From: Acidaminococcus fermentans
GTDB taxonomy: Bacteria > Bacillota_C > Negativicutes > Acidaminococcales > Acidaminococcaceae
DNA length: 16,078 nucleotides
Assembly: GCA_004555735.1 (NCBI GenBank)
Contig: SFHH01000030.1
Location: forward strand, 1 to 16,078
Reading direction: 5' to 3'
The notes below the pieces were generated by a model. It worked only from the letters and a program-made list of their open reading frames with translations, was not told where the DNA came from and ran no database searches. Of the stretch, positions 7,449-13,969 are shown piece by piece. Each line of letters opens with the position of its first letter. Within the stretch, counting starts at the first letter, position 1. The position numbers were made by a program, and so were the translations under genes.

Positions 7449-7488
7449 AAAAAGGAGCTGCTGCACAAAAAACGTACAGCAGCTCCTT
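7449..7488 (-). terminator. Intrinsic terminator in the leader of the M24 gene
   Basis: The arms AAGGAGCTGCTG (7452-7463) and CAGCAGCTCCTT (7477-7488) pair perfectly over 12 bases around a 13-nt loop. On the minus strand the stem runs into TTTTTC. It lies downstream of DUF1653 and of the promoter at 7562-7590 but upstream of the M24 start, so it can act either as the DUF1653 operon end, as an attenuator, or as the 3' end of a small RNA. Confidence 0.8.
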
Positions 7489-7555
7489 CTGAGAGTTTCT
7501 CATGGGCTGATCCGGAGGGACGGATCAGGACGAAATCAGGCTCCTTAGATCTGAT
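7449..7555 (-). ncRNA. Candidate small RNA or attenuated leader
   Basis: A transcript from the promoter at 7562-7590 would start near 7555 and meet the terminator about 105 bases later, before any gene. In order on the minus strand it contains AAGGAGC (7546-7540), a hairpin CTGATCCG/CGGATCAG with a 6-nt loop, a small hairpin TGAGA-AAC-TCTCA, and the terminator. The early AAGGAGC repeats the start of the terminator's 5' arm, so it could pair with the terminator's 3' arm and act as an antiterminator. No known riboswitch or T-box motif was recognised. A 20-codon open frame (7503 to 7441) crosses the terminator but has a poor ribosome site. Confidence 0.4.
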
Positions 7556-7561
7556 GCTTTT

Positions 7562-7590
7562 ATTATAAGGAAGCCTGCATTTTATGTCAA
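7562..7590 (-). promoter_or_regulatory. Consensus sigma-70 promoter upstream of the M24 leader
   Basis: On the minus strand TTGACA (7585-7590) and TATAAT (7562-7567) are separated by exactly 17 bases, both perfect matches. It lies just downstream of the DUF1653 stop. Its first possible gene is the M24 peptidase about 160 bases away, with a terminator in between. Confidence 0.8.
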
Positions 7591-7608
7591 CTCTGATTTC
7601 AGTAAGGT

Positions 7609-7881
7609 TTACTTATTTATTTTCTCAAATCGGTACCTTTGTCGGATCTCCGGATACTTCTTGCGGTCTACTTCGCTGCAGAACATGGCGGCCGGTCTGA
7701 CATACAGGCCGAAATCCCCGTACAGGGCCTGGTACACCATCAGCGGTTCCCGTGTTTCAGAGTGGACAGCTGGCCCTACGATTTGATACAGATACCGGTT
7801 AGTCTTCCGCTCTTCTTCCGTCAGCTGTTCCCGCTTGAAATGCTGTACAATATCCCCTGGATGAAAAATACGCTTTTCCAT
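7609..7881 (-). CDS. DUF1653 domain protein
   Basis: A 90-residue cytoplasmic protein that is essentially one DUF1653 domain. The family signature is clear: YLYQIVGPAVHSETREPLMVYQAL followed by LYVRPAAMFCSEVD, the HSET-E-L-VYQALYG and WVRPL-MF pattern of that family (run split here). Proteins of this family have no settled function. The ATG immediately follows the TAA of the EamA gene (no bases between), with AGGAG seven bases upstream inside that gene's end, so it is co-translated with the transporter. Confidence 0.88.
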   Translation of the reverse strand: MEKRIFHPGDIVQHFKREQLTEEERKTNRYLYQIVGPAVHSETREPLMVYQALYGDFGLYVRPAAMFCSEVDRKKYPEIRQRYRFEKINK

Positions 7882-8751
7882 TTATCTTCTCCTCTCTCCG
7901 CTGATCATGCCGCCCAGCACCAAAACGACTCCAGCTAGCTGCAAATGGGTAATGGGTTCCTGGAGCAGGAACACCGAAATGCACACGGCTACCACCGGAT
8001 CCACGTAACTGAGGAGAGCCGTCGTCTGAGCCGGCACCTGGGTCAGGCTGCCGAAATAGATCCCGTAAGCCAGCCCCGTATGGACGATGCCCAAAAGCAG
8101 CGTCAGCCCCCACCCGGTACCATCCATAGCAGAGAAGTCCAGCTGTCCTGTCGCCAGGCAGTAGAGCAGCAGGAATAAGGCAGCCGTCCCCAGCTGCACA
8201 GCCGTCTGTTCATAGGGATCCAGTCCGCTGATGGTCTTACTGAGGATGATGATCCCTGCATAAAAGAAGGCGCCTGCCAGGGCATAGAACACACCCGTGA
8301 TATCCCCCATCTCTCCCCGGCTTCCTAACACGCCGGAAACCAGCAGCATCCCGCCGACGGTGACAGCCCCGCAGACCAGTTTCCTGCCGCTAAGGGTTTC
8401 CCGGAACACCAACGGCGCTGCCGCCAGCATGAAGACCGGAGCCATATAATAGCATAGGGTAGCGATGGCCACCGTAGTATGATTGAAAGATTCAAAGAAA
8501 AAGACCCAGTCCAGGCCCAGGAGGAGACCGCTGAGCAGGAGTTTCGGGGCCCGTGCTTCCAGTTTTTCCCTCTGGAAGGGGATCCGCTTCATCTGCATCA
8601 GGGCCAGCAGGGTCAGGCAGCCCAGGGCCGCCCGCAGCAGGGCTAACGGCACAGAGCCCAGGGGAATGTGCCGGCGCACCAGGCCAATCGTCCCAAAAAT
8701 GACCAGGGACAGGAGCATCCGGGAGCGGGGTGAAAGAAAAGAGAGATCCAT
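7882..8751 (-). CDS. EamA-family (drug/metabolite superfamily) transporter
   Basis: Inner-membrane exporter-like protein of about 289 residues and around ten hydrophobic segments in two EamA repeats. Visible landmarks are IPLGSVPLALLRAALGCL at the first arginine-bearing helix, WVFFFESFNHTTVAIATL, and, in repeat 2, LAYGIYFGSLTQVPAQTTAL with LSYVDPVVAVCISVFLLQEP, the classic helix 9 of EamA proteins. The start is placed at ATG 8751 (MDLSFLSP), with AAAGGA about ten bases upstream; an in-frame start at 8844 would add 31 residues that do not resemble the family and is rejected. The substrate is unknown. Forms an operon with DUF1653. It is only distantly similar to the other EamA protein in the window. 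Confidence 0.88.
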   Translation of the reverse strand: MDLSFLSPRSRMLLSLVIFGTIGLVRRHIPLGSVPLALLRAALGCLTLLALMQMKRIPFQREKLEARAPKLLLSGLLLGLDWVFFFESFNHTTVAIATLCYYMAPVFMLAAAPLVFRETLSGRKLVCGAVTVGGMLLVSGVLGSRGEMGDITGVFYALAGAFFYAGIIILSKTISGLDPYEQTAVQLGTAALFLLLYCLATGQLDFSAMDGTGWGLTLLLGIVHTGLAYGIYFGSLTQVPAQTTALLSYVDPVVAVCISVFLLQEPITHLQLAGVVLVLGGMISGERRR

Positions 8752-8811
8752 AGCAGCGCCATCCTTTGCAGCAAGATGATGAGTTGATTTGTCAGAGGAC
8801 AACAGAGAACA

Positions 8812-8841
8812 GGGACTGTGGATGGATATGGTCCACAGCCC
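8812..8841 (-). terminator. Possible terminator after the Fe-ADH gene
   Basis: CTGTGGA (8816-8822) pairs with TCCACAG (8832-8838), extended by GGG/CCC with a bulged A. On the minus strand it is followed by TGTTCTCTGTTGTCC, pyrimidine-rich but not a clean U-tract, so termination is uncertain. Confidence 0.3.
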
Positions 8842-8843
8842 CA

Positions 8844-8858
8844 TACAACATCGTTGTA
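8844..8858. promoter_or_regulatory. Operator-like palindrome upstream of the EamA/DUF1653 operon
   Basis: TACAAC-ATC-GTTGTA is a 15-base interrupted palindrome with exact 6-bp arms in the gap between the Fe-ADH stop and the EamA start. No confident promoter could be placed beside it. Confidence 0.3.
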
Positions 8859-8892
8859 CTACCTTTGTCCCAGGGTTGTCTGCTGGATTCCC

Positions 8893-10065
8893 TCACCGAT
8901 AAGCTTTCTGGTAAATAGCCACACATTCTTCCCGAGAAGGAGACCGCCGGTCATTCAGGAACAACCCTTTCATAGCCGTGGTGGCATTCTCTGCCATTTT
9001 CGGGAATTCTTCCGGTAAAATTCCATAGTCGCTCATTTTCAGTCCGGCTACGCCGCATGCTTCCTGTAATCGTTCCAAGACCTCCAGGAACTCGGTAGGT
9101 TTTTCGGCATTTTCCTTTCCCAGAAAGTGAGCCATGTCTACAAACCGGTCATCACAGATATGCTGGTCCAGCATCCAGCCAAAATATGACAGAGTGATCA
9201 TCAGCAGCCCTGCCCCATGGGGAAGGGTTTCATGATAGGCGCTCATGGCATGTTCCAGGGAATGCTGGCTGGTGCAGCCTCCCGTCACCATGGCATAGCC
9301 AGAAAGAGTATTGGCAAAAGCCAGCTGGGTCCGGGCTTCCATGTCCCCGCCGTCGGCTACAGCACGGGGCAGATACCGTCCCACCGCCCGGATGGCCGTA
9401 GAGGCCAGCATATCGCTCAGCAGATTGGCTTTGCGGCTCACATAGGTCTCCAGGCTGTGGAACAGAGCATCGAACCCCTGGTATGCCGTCAGACGGGCGG
9501 GGACAGTCAGCATCAGTTCCGGGTCGACGACAGCCAGCCAAGGAAAGAGATCCGGCAATTTCAGGCCGATTTTCTCATGGGTCCCTTGGTTAGTGATCAC
9601 ACTGCAGGCATCCACTTCCGATCCGGTCCCGGCCGTGGTGGTGATGGCAATCACGGGCAGGGCCCGATGGGCATGCTGTGCTCCCTTTCCGGTCCCTGCG
9701 TTGACGTAGTCCCACAGGCTCCCTTCATTGACAGCCATCAGGGCAATGGCCTTGGCCGCATCCATGACAGAGCCGCCCCCCAGCGCCACCACCATCTCGG
9801 CTTCCATCTCCCGAGCTGCCTGGGTCCCTGCTTCCACCGAAGCCAAGGTGGGATTGGCCTGGATCTGGTCGAAGACTGCTGTTGCGATACCAGCCGCCGC
9901 CAGTTCTTTTTCCGTCCGCTCCAGATACCCGTTGGCCCGGGTAGACTTTCCGGAAGAAATCACGATCAGTGCCCGTTTTCCCGGCAGAGCCTGGGCATGG
10001 AGCTGTCCCAGCTGCCCAGCCCCGAACAGCACTTTCGTGGGAATATCGATTTGAAATGGATTCAT
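8893..10065 (-). CDS. Iron-containing alcohol dehydrogenase
   Basis: Group III Fe-dependent NAD(P)H alcohol dehydrogenase of 390 residues, like 1,3-propanediol and butanol dehydrogenases, which usually reduce a short aldehyde to an alcohol during fermentation. The N-terminal region carries PTKVLFGAGQL, then the nucleotide-binding GGGSVMDAAKAIA and TTTAGTGSEVD. Candidate metal ligands are Asp199 and His203 in GFDALFHSLE, His272 in LEHAMSAYH and His283 in LPHGAGL. The start is the second of two ATGs (MNPFQIDI), because the GAGGAGG site is seven bases from it and only one base from the ATG at 10071. It follows the FNT gene and its terminator and has its own candidate extended -10. Its position behind the GRE genes suggests that it consumes an aldehyde from the GRE, which is an inference. 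Confidence 0.93.
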   Translation of the reverse strand: MNPFQIDIPTKVLFGAGQLGQLHAQALPGKRALIVISSGKSTRANGYLERTEKELAAAGIATAVFDQIQANPTLASVEAGTQAAREMEAEMVVALGGGSVMDAAKAIALMAVNEGSLWDYVNAGTGKGAQHAHRALPVIAITTTAGTGSEVDACSVITNQGTHEKIGLKLPDLFPWLAVVDPELMLTVPARLTAYQGFDALFHSLETYVSRKANLLSDMLASTAIRAVGRYLPRAVADGGDMEARTQLAFANTLSGYAMVTGGCTSQHSLEHAMSAYHETLPHGAGLLMITLSYFGWMLDQHICDDRFVDMAHFLGKENAEKPTEFLEVLERLQEACGVAGLKMSDYGILPEEFPKMAENATTAMKGLFLNDRRSPSREECVAIYQKAYR

Positions 10066-10094
10066 CTGCATTCCTCCTCACAAGAGATACCTCG

Positions 10095-10103
10095 AGTATA
10101 GCA
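10095..10103 (-). promoter_or_regulatory. Candidate extended -10 promoter for the Fe-ADH gene
   Basis: On the minus strand TGCTATACT is an extended -10 (TG-N-TATACT) located directly after the T-tract of the FNT terminator. No good -35 is present. The start codon is about 30 bases from the -10. Confidence 0.4.
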
Positions 10104-10150
10104 AAAAAGCCGCTAAGAAGCCAGCTCCCTCCGGCTCAGCCTGCGGCTTT
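10103..10150 (-). terminator. Intrinsic terminator of the FNT gene, overlapping its stop codon
   Basis: AAAGCCGC within the last codons of the gene pairs with GCGGCTTT, and an inner stem AGCCGG/CTGGCT stacks inside. The outer arm runs into six T residues on the minus strand. The stem begins inside the coding region, an economical layout. Confidence 0.72.
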
Positions 10151-10765
10151 CCTGGCAGCCTGCCGAGCCCCCCAGGCTGTCAGCCCGCCGCAGACATTGC
10201 CAGCGGTGATCACCAGGAGGCGTACCAAGGCTTCCTGGCCCATCTGCCCAGCCATGAAATAGTAGAACATATCGGCTACACTGTGCTCGTACCCGCTCAT
10301 GATGAACACAGTGATGCCCACAAAAATGGCCAGGTACTTTCCCAATGCCAAAGGAAAGTTCTTATACCCTTCCACGGCGATGAAGACAAAGATGTTGCAG
10401 AAAAAGCCTAGGATGAACAGGCTCAGCAGCGTATCTCCATTCTTTCCCTGCACCAACACCAGGGCCGCTTGCCGAGCCGCTGGACCGACGCGGGTCAGCC
10501 CCAGGAGCCCAGCCACCAGCCCAGTGCCCAGCCAGTTCCCCACCCAGATCAAAGGGAAACGGAACCAGCTCCAGAGCGGCTGTTCCAAGGCATAACAGAC
10601 CCTTCCCGTAAAGAGATGGAACTGCATCTCGCAGATGGTATAAAGTCCCACGCAGAACAGCAGCGCTCCCACCAGCTTTTCCGTCTGGAGCAGGAACACG
10701 GCACCGCCCAGTCCAATACAGAATCCCGCCGCTACAGCGGAAAGCATCCCTCGGAAAATCTTCAT
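10136..10765 (-). CDS. Formate/nitrite transporter (FNT) family channel, short form
   Basis: Integral membrane protein of 209 residues with about six hydrophobic segments, the FNT/FocA-NirC fold that moves small monovalent anions such as formate, nitrite or hydrosulfide. Recognisable signatures are MQFHLFTGRVCYAL (re-entrant loop region; usually ELFTG), FCNIFVFIAV (usually CNxLV) and MSGYEHSVADMFYYF, which carries the pore histidine (His161). It is much shorter than E. coli FocA (about 285). The common family sequence is EHSVANM; here the Asn is Asp. The start is ATG 10765 (MKIFRGML), with GGAGG six bases upstream; an upstream in-frame start at 10801 lacks a ribosome site. It sits between the UPF0303 gene and the Fe-ADH gene in the GRE cluster. 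The transported ion is unknown. Confidence 0.88.
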   Translation of the reverse strand: MKIFRGMLSAVAAGFCIGLGGAVFLLQTEKLVGALLFCVGLYTICEMQFHLFTGRVCYALEQPLWSWFRFPLIWVGNWLGTGLVAGLLGLTRVGPAARQAALVLVQGKNGDTLLSLFILGFFCNIFVFIAVEGYKNFPLALGKYLAIFVGITVFIMSGYEHSVADMFYYFMAGQMGQEALVRLLVITAGNVCGGLTAWGARQAARKAAG

Positions 10766-10802
10766 CACGCACCTCCATGGTCGAAAAAGGATATTTGGCA
10801 AG

Positions 10803-10835
10803 ACTATACCACAGAGGTTATCGGGAAAACGTCAA
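10803..10835 (-). promoter_or_regulatory. Candidate promoter for the FNT gene
   Basis: On the minus strand TGGTATAGT (10803-10811) is an extended -10. A TTGACG at 10830-10835 is 21 bases upstream, too far to be an ordinary -35, so the extended -10 may act alone. It lies directly after the upstream terminator. Confidence 0.35.
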
Positions 10836-10868
10836 AAGAAAAAGGGGGGATTTTTTTCACACCCCCCC
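10836..10868 (-). terminator. Intrinsic terminator after the UPF0303 gene
   Basis: A GGGGGG/CCCCCC stem with a loop of about 12 bases, followed on the minus strand by TTTTTCTTTT, about ten bases past the stop codon of the UPF0303 gene. Confidence 0.7.
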
Positions 10869-10877
10869 TCTTCTGCC

Positions 10878-11354
10878 TTATGCTTCCTTCTCTTTGAAAT
10901 ATTTTTCCAGGGTATCTACGATGACCTGATGGTCTTCGTAATGCTTCAAGGCGGAGACACAGATCGTCCCCACCACGGCAGACCCTTTCAGCCGCAGCGG
11001 AAAGCCTCCCCCTTGGGCCAGATACTTCTTCTCATCCAGTCTGCGCTCCTTCAGCCCTCTGCCCCCGCAGGCGATATCCGCCCAGAAATGGTAGGTGCTG
11101 ATCCGCATGGTATCCACTGTATCCGCCTTGGCTTTCAGCCAGATGCACTGATTGGCGCCGGTGCCCTCCGGCAGGAACCGGAAAACCGTCAGATGATTGA
11201 TCCGGATCTCTACGGCAATCGGTTTGCCAAATTCTTCCATGCTTGTTTCATAAAGCATTCTCCCCAGTTGGAAAGCATCCGTTTGGGTGAAAGTAGTGAA
11301 CTGATATTTTTCTTCCTCTTCGATGCATCTCTTCAGGATTTCTTCATTGGTCAT
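10878..11354 (-). CDS. UPF0303 family protein (DUF336/heme-degrading-like superfamily)
   Basis: A 158-residue cytoplasmic protein matching the UPF0303 family, related to HbpS/GlcG and to the C-terminal domain of PduO. Visible family features are FGKPIAVEIRINHLTVFRF, a central CIWLKAKADTV (W-RRK in many members), STYHFWADI, and the well conserved C-terminal GGGFPLRLKG followed by VVGTICVSALKHYEDH. No biochemical role is settled for this family; DUF336 relatives bind heme or flavin-like ligands or cobalamin in some cases, and PduO-like relatives occur in diol-dehydratase loci. The start has AAAGGAGA five bases upstream. It lies directly after the GRE gene, separated by a terminator that leaves no room for a separate promoter, so it probably depends on read-through from the GRE transcript. 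Confidence 0.88.
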   Translation of the reverse strand: MTNEEILKRCIEEEEKYQFTTFTQTDAFQLGRMLYETSMEEFGKPIAVEIRINHLTVFRFLPEGTGANQCIWLKAKADTVDTMRISTYHFWADIACGGRGLKERRLDEKKYLAQGGGFPLRLKGSAVVGTICVSALKHYEDHQVIVDTLEKYFKEKEA

Positions 11355-11370
11355 GATGGTCTCCTTTCAC

Positions 11371-11409
11371 AAAAAGGCGTGCCAGGGACGTTTTCATCCT
11401 TGGCACGCC
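11371..11409 (-). terminator. Terminator between the GRE and UPF0303 genes
   Basis: GGCGTGCCAGGGA (11376-11388) pairs with TCCTTGGCACGCC (11397-11409) over 13 bases with one G-U pair and an 8-nt loop. On the minus strand the stem is followed by TTTTT, after which the UPF0303 ribosome site appears within a few bases. Confidence 0.85.
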
Positions 11410-11445
11410 CATAGAGAGGCTGGTTCTGAACTGATTGTCTGTTTT

Positions 11446-13935
11446 TTAGAAGTGGAGCTCTGTCCGCTGGATCAGATCCTTCTGCAGCTTCTTGCCCAGT
11501 TCCACGAAGTAGGCACTGTAGCCAGCCACACGCACCAGCATGTCTTTGTAGTCTTCCGGATGCTTCTGGGCTGCCCGCATGGTCGCCGAGCTCATGATGT
11601 TGAACTGGACATGCATGGCCTGATCTGCCATATACTGCCGGATGAAGTTCACCAGGTTATCCCGTCCGGTGATCCCCGCCACGGTATCTTCGGTGAATTT
11701 CATGTTCATCAGGGTCCCGTTGGTGGCCAGGCTATGGTCCACTTTCGTCAGGGAGTTGGTCAGCGCGGTCGGGCCCTGGATATCGTGGGAACCGCCGTCC
11801 GTGTGGACAGGTCCCATGTTGTCCGAAATGGCTTCGCCTTTGGTCCGGCCATCCAAGGAAGCGTTGGTCGCCATACCCATGGCCACGTTGGCATTGACGG
11901 AATACACTCCAGGGCTGAATTCCCCGCCCCGCTGGTTCTTCCGGCCGGCAATGTGGCGGCAGTAGCATTCGAACATGTATTTGAACAGGGCATCGGCATA
12001 ATCATCATCATTCCCATAATGATGGACTTTGGAACTGTTGACCAGGGCATACAGTTTTTCATGGCCCTTCCAGTTGTCTTTGATGGCCTGGAGCAGTTCA
12101 GCTCCGGTCACTTTCTTTTCATCGAACATCAACTGTTTGATGGTAGACAGGCTGTCAGCACAGGTCCCCAACCCGGAAGCCTGCGGCCCGATACCGTTGA
12201 CTTCGGCACCGCCATGGGCCAGATCCTTCCCGGTCCGGATGCAGTTCTGGAAGAAGCAGGATACATAGGGCAGCGGTTTCCGGTTCTGGTGTGCCCGGTC
12301 AATGATATTTTCGCTGCTGCACAGCTGATTGGTCCAGTATTCGAACTGCTGGTCTACACTTTCCAGCACTTCATCGAAAGATTTGTAGGTCAGGAGACTT
12401 CCCGTATTAGGACCATACTGGGTCTTGTCATCATCCAGGAATTTCCCGCCATTGAGGACCATTTCCATCATCTTTGCAGTATTCACATACGCTGCATCGT
12501 GCCAGCCATATTCCTTCCCTGGAACATCGATTTCTACGCAGCCGACTACACAGTATTCCCGTGCATCTTCCAGGCTGAAGCCTTTGCGCAAGCAGGCTTT
12601 GATGGCAGGGCCGTCGTTGTACAGTTTCGGATGGCCGCAACCTACCCGGATGACTTCTGCCGTCTTCACATACAGTTCATAAGGAGTCTTTTCATGGAAC
12701 CGGACGCACAGCCAAGGATTCATCATCCGCGTATGGGCCGTTGCTTCCAGGAACAGCATGGTCAGATCGTTGGTAGCATCGTTGCCATCCCGGTCCACCC
12801 CGCCGATGGTCAGGCTTTCGCCCCCGAACCCACGGCCGTTCCGTACTGCCATGGAACCGAAATCTTTCAGCTTCGTAGGATAGTTGACTTTCACATACTG
12901 GTCTTCGATCAGTTCCAGGGCAAATTCCTTGGTGATCTTTCCAGCATCCAGGTCTGCTTTGTAGTAAGGATACAGCCACTGGTCCATCCGGCCATAGGAG
13001 ATGGAATGGCCGTTGCCTTCGGTCTGGATCAGCACCGTAGCGATATTGAACAGCTGCAGGGCCTGCCAGAAGGATTTCGCCGGGCCTCCGGCTACCTGGT
13101 TCAGGTTGGCTGCCATGGTCTCCAGTTCTGCTTTCCGTTTGGCATCCTGGGTTTCTGCTGCCATCTTAGCTGCCAGATCCGCATACCGTTTGGTCCAGAT
13201 CTTGGCCGCATTCATGCAGATGATCATGGCATCATAGGTGTCCCGTTTATCTGCGAAATAGGGATCGTGCATATCCAGCAGTTTCTGCTGGGCAGAGATA
13301 TCTTCGATGATCCCATCAAAGCCTCTCCGCAGGATATACGCATAGTCAGCCGCCAGATGGCCTACCCCTGCATAGTGGTACAGGTTGGTCTGGAAGATCT
13401 TCTTGCCGGCTTCCGAACATTTCAGCTGATCATAGCTCAGCCGGGATTCGATTTCGTCGGCAACGGTCTGGCCCTGCCACCATTTGCACAATTCTACCGC
13501 TTCCGCTCTGTCTTCGTCGCTTTTGAAATAGAACTGGTCATGTTCCCGTTTTTCGAAAGGATGGTTATAGGCTTCATCGATGATCCAATCCACGGAAAAT
13601 TCCGGATAGATCGGGGCATCTTTGGGAGCTGCAGACAGATCGCCAGCAATCAGTTCTTCATCATCGATATGCAGGGTCTCATTCTCCAGGACTTCCCGGA
13701 AGGCATAGGCCACCTTCAGCATGGTCGGGCATTTCACATGTTCTTTATAGGATTTGGTCACCAGTCTCAGACGATCCAGATCGATATCATAGGGTCTGGC
13801 CAGGAACTGTTTCCGCAGCCGGTTGATCCGCGGGAAGGGAGACCAGTCCTTATGATGGACCTGATACCCTACTCCATACTCATGATCAAAGGCTTCCGTA
13901 CCGGCAGCTGTGGTGTGAGTGAACTTGTTTTCCAT
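11446..13935 (-). CDS. Glycyl radical enzyme, B12-independent glycerol/propanediol dehydratase-like, substrate unknown
   Basis: Oxygen-sensitive radical enzyme of 829 residues with an N-terminal PFL-like domain and a C-terminal glycyl radical domain. The radical site is LVRVAGYSAYFVEL, with the glycine at about 805. The thiyl-radical motif is VVGCVEID (Cys466, Glu468), so it is not a pyruvate formate-lyase, which has adjacent cysteines. Residues known from Clostridium butyricum glycerol dehydratase have clear counterparts: GVGHLAADY (His193), NGHSISYGR (His310-Ser311) and GWHDAAY (Asp480, 14 residues after the Cys). The pocket tyrosine of that enzyme (Tyr339) falls at a glycine in GFGGESLTIGG, and the usual QPSLSVR is NPWLCVR, so the substrate probably differs. 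The N terminus is about 29 residues longer than in glycerol dehydratase. The start is the second ATG (MENKFTH), nine bases from AGGAGG; the ATG at 13944 touches the ribosome site. The activase gene lies 34 bases upstream in the same operon. Confidence 0.93.
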   Translation of the reverse strand: MENKFTHTTAAGTEAFDHEYGVGYQVHHKDWSPFPRINRLRKQFLARPYDIDLDRLRLVTKSYKEHVKCPTMLKVAYAFREVLENETLHIDDEELIAGDLSAAPKDAPIYPEFSVDWIIDEAYNHPFEKREHDQFYFKSDEDRAEAVELCKWWQGQTVADEIESRLSYDQLKCSEAGKKIFQTNLYHYAGVGHLAADYAYILRRGFDGIIEDISAQQKLLDMHDPYFADKRDTYDAMIICMNAAKIWTKRYADLAAKMAAETQDAKRKAELETMAANLNQVAGGPAKSFWQALQLFNIATVLIQTEGNGHSISYGRMDQWLYPYYKADLDAGKITKEFALELIEDQYVKVNYPTKLKDFGSMAVRNGRGFGGESLTIGGVDRDGNDATNDLTMLFLEATAHTRMMNPWLCVRFHEKTPYELYVKTAEVIRVGCGHPKLYNDGPAIKACLRKGFSLEDAREYCVVGCVEIDVPGKEYGWHDAAYVNTAKMMEMVLNGGKFLDDDKTQYGPNTGSLLTYKSFDEVLESVDQQFEYWTNQLCSSENIIDRAHQNRKPLPYVSCFFQNCIRTGKDLAHGGAEVNGIGPQASGLGTCADSLSTIKQLMFDEKKVTGAELLQAIKDNWKGHEKLYALVNSSKVHHYGNDDDYADALFKYMFECYCRHIAGRKNQRGGEFSPGVYSVNANVAMGMATNASLDGRTKGEAISDNMGPVHTDGGSHDIQGPTALTNSLTKVDHSLATNGTLMNMKFTEDTVAGITGRDNLVNFIRQYMADQAMHVQFNIMSSATMRAAQKHPEDYKDMLVRVAGYSAYFVELGKKLQKDLIQRTELHF

Positions 13936-13969
13936 ATCTAACATCCTCCTTTATCAAAACAAGGGACGA

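Noticed and set aside
7398..7608. T-box leader upstream of the M24 gene
   Set aside because: The conserved T-box sequence (AGGGTGGNACCGCG) is absent and the leader is too short.
8752..8844. N-terminal extension of the EamA protein from 8844
   Set aside because: The 31 added residues are not membrane-like and unlike the family, and a ribosome site exists only for the start at 8751.
11446..13935. Annotation of the GRE as pyruvate formate-lyase because of the nearby FNT gene
   Set aside because: PFL needs two adjacent catalytic cysteines; here the motif is GCVE, the eliminase/dehydratase type, and the activase has the ferredoxin insert missing from PFL activase.
11446..13935. Annotation of the GRE as trans-4-hydroxy-L-proline dehydratase
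   Set aside because: The His-Ser pair in NGHSISYG and the GWHDA aspartate match glycerol dehydratase rather than HypD, and no pyrroline-5-carboxylate reductase gene is nearby.
11323..13941. An 872-codon open frame on the plus strand, antisense to the GRE gene
   Set aside because: It mirrors the codon bias of the GRE gene, has no family resemblance and no good ribosome site. The minus-strand GRE carries all the conserved motifs.
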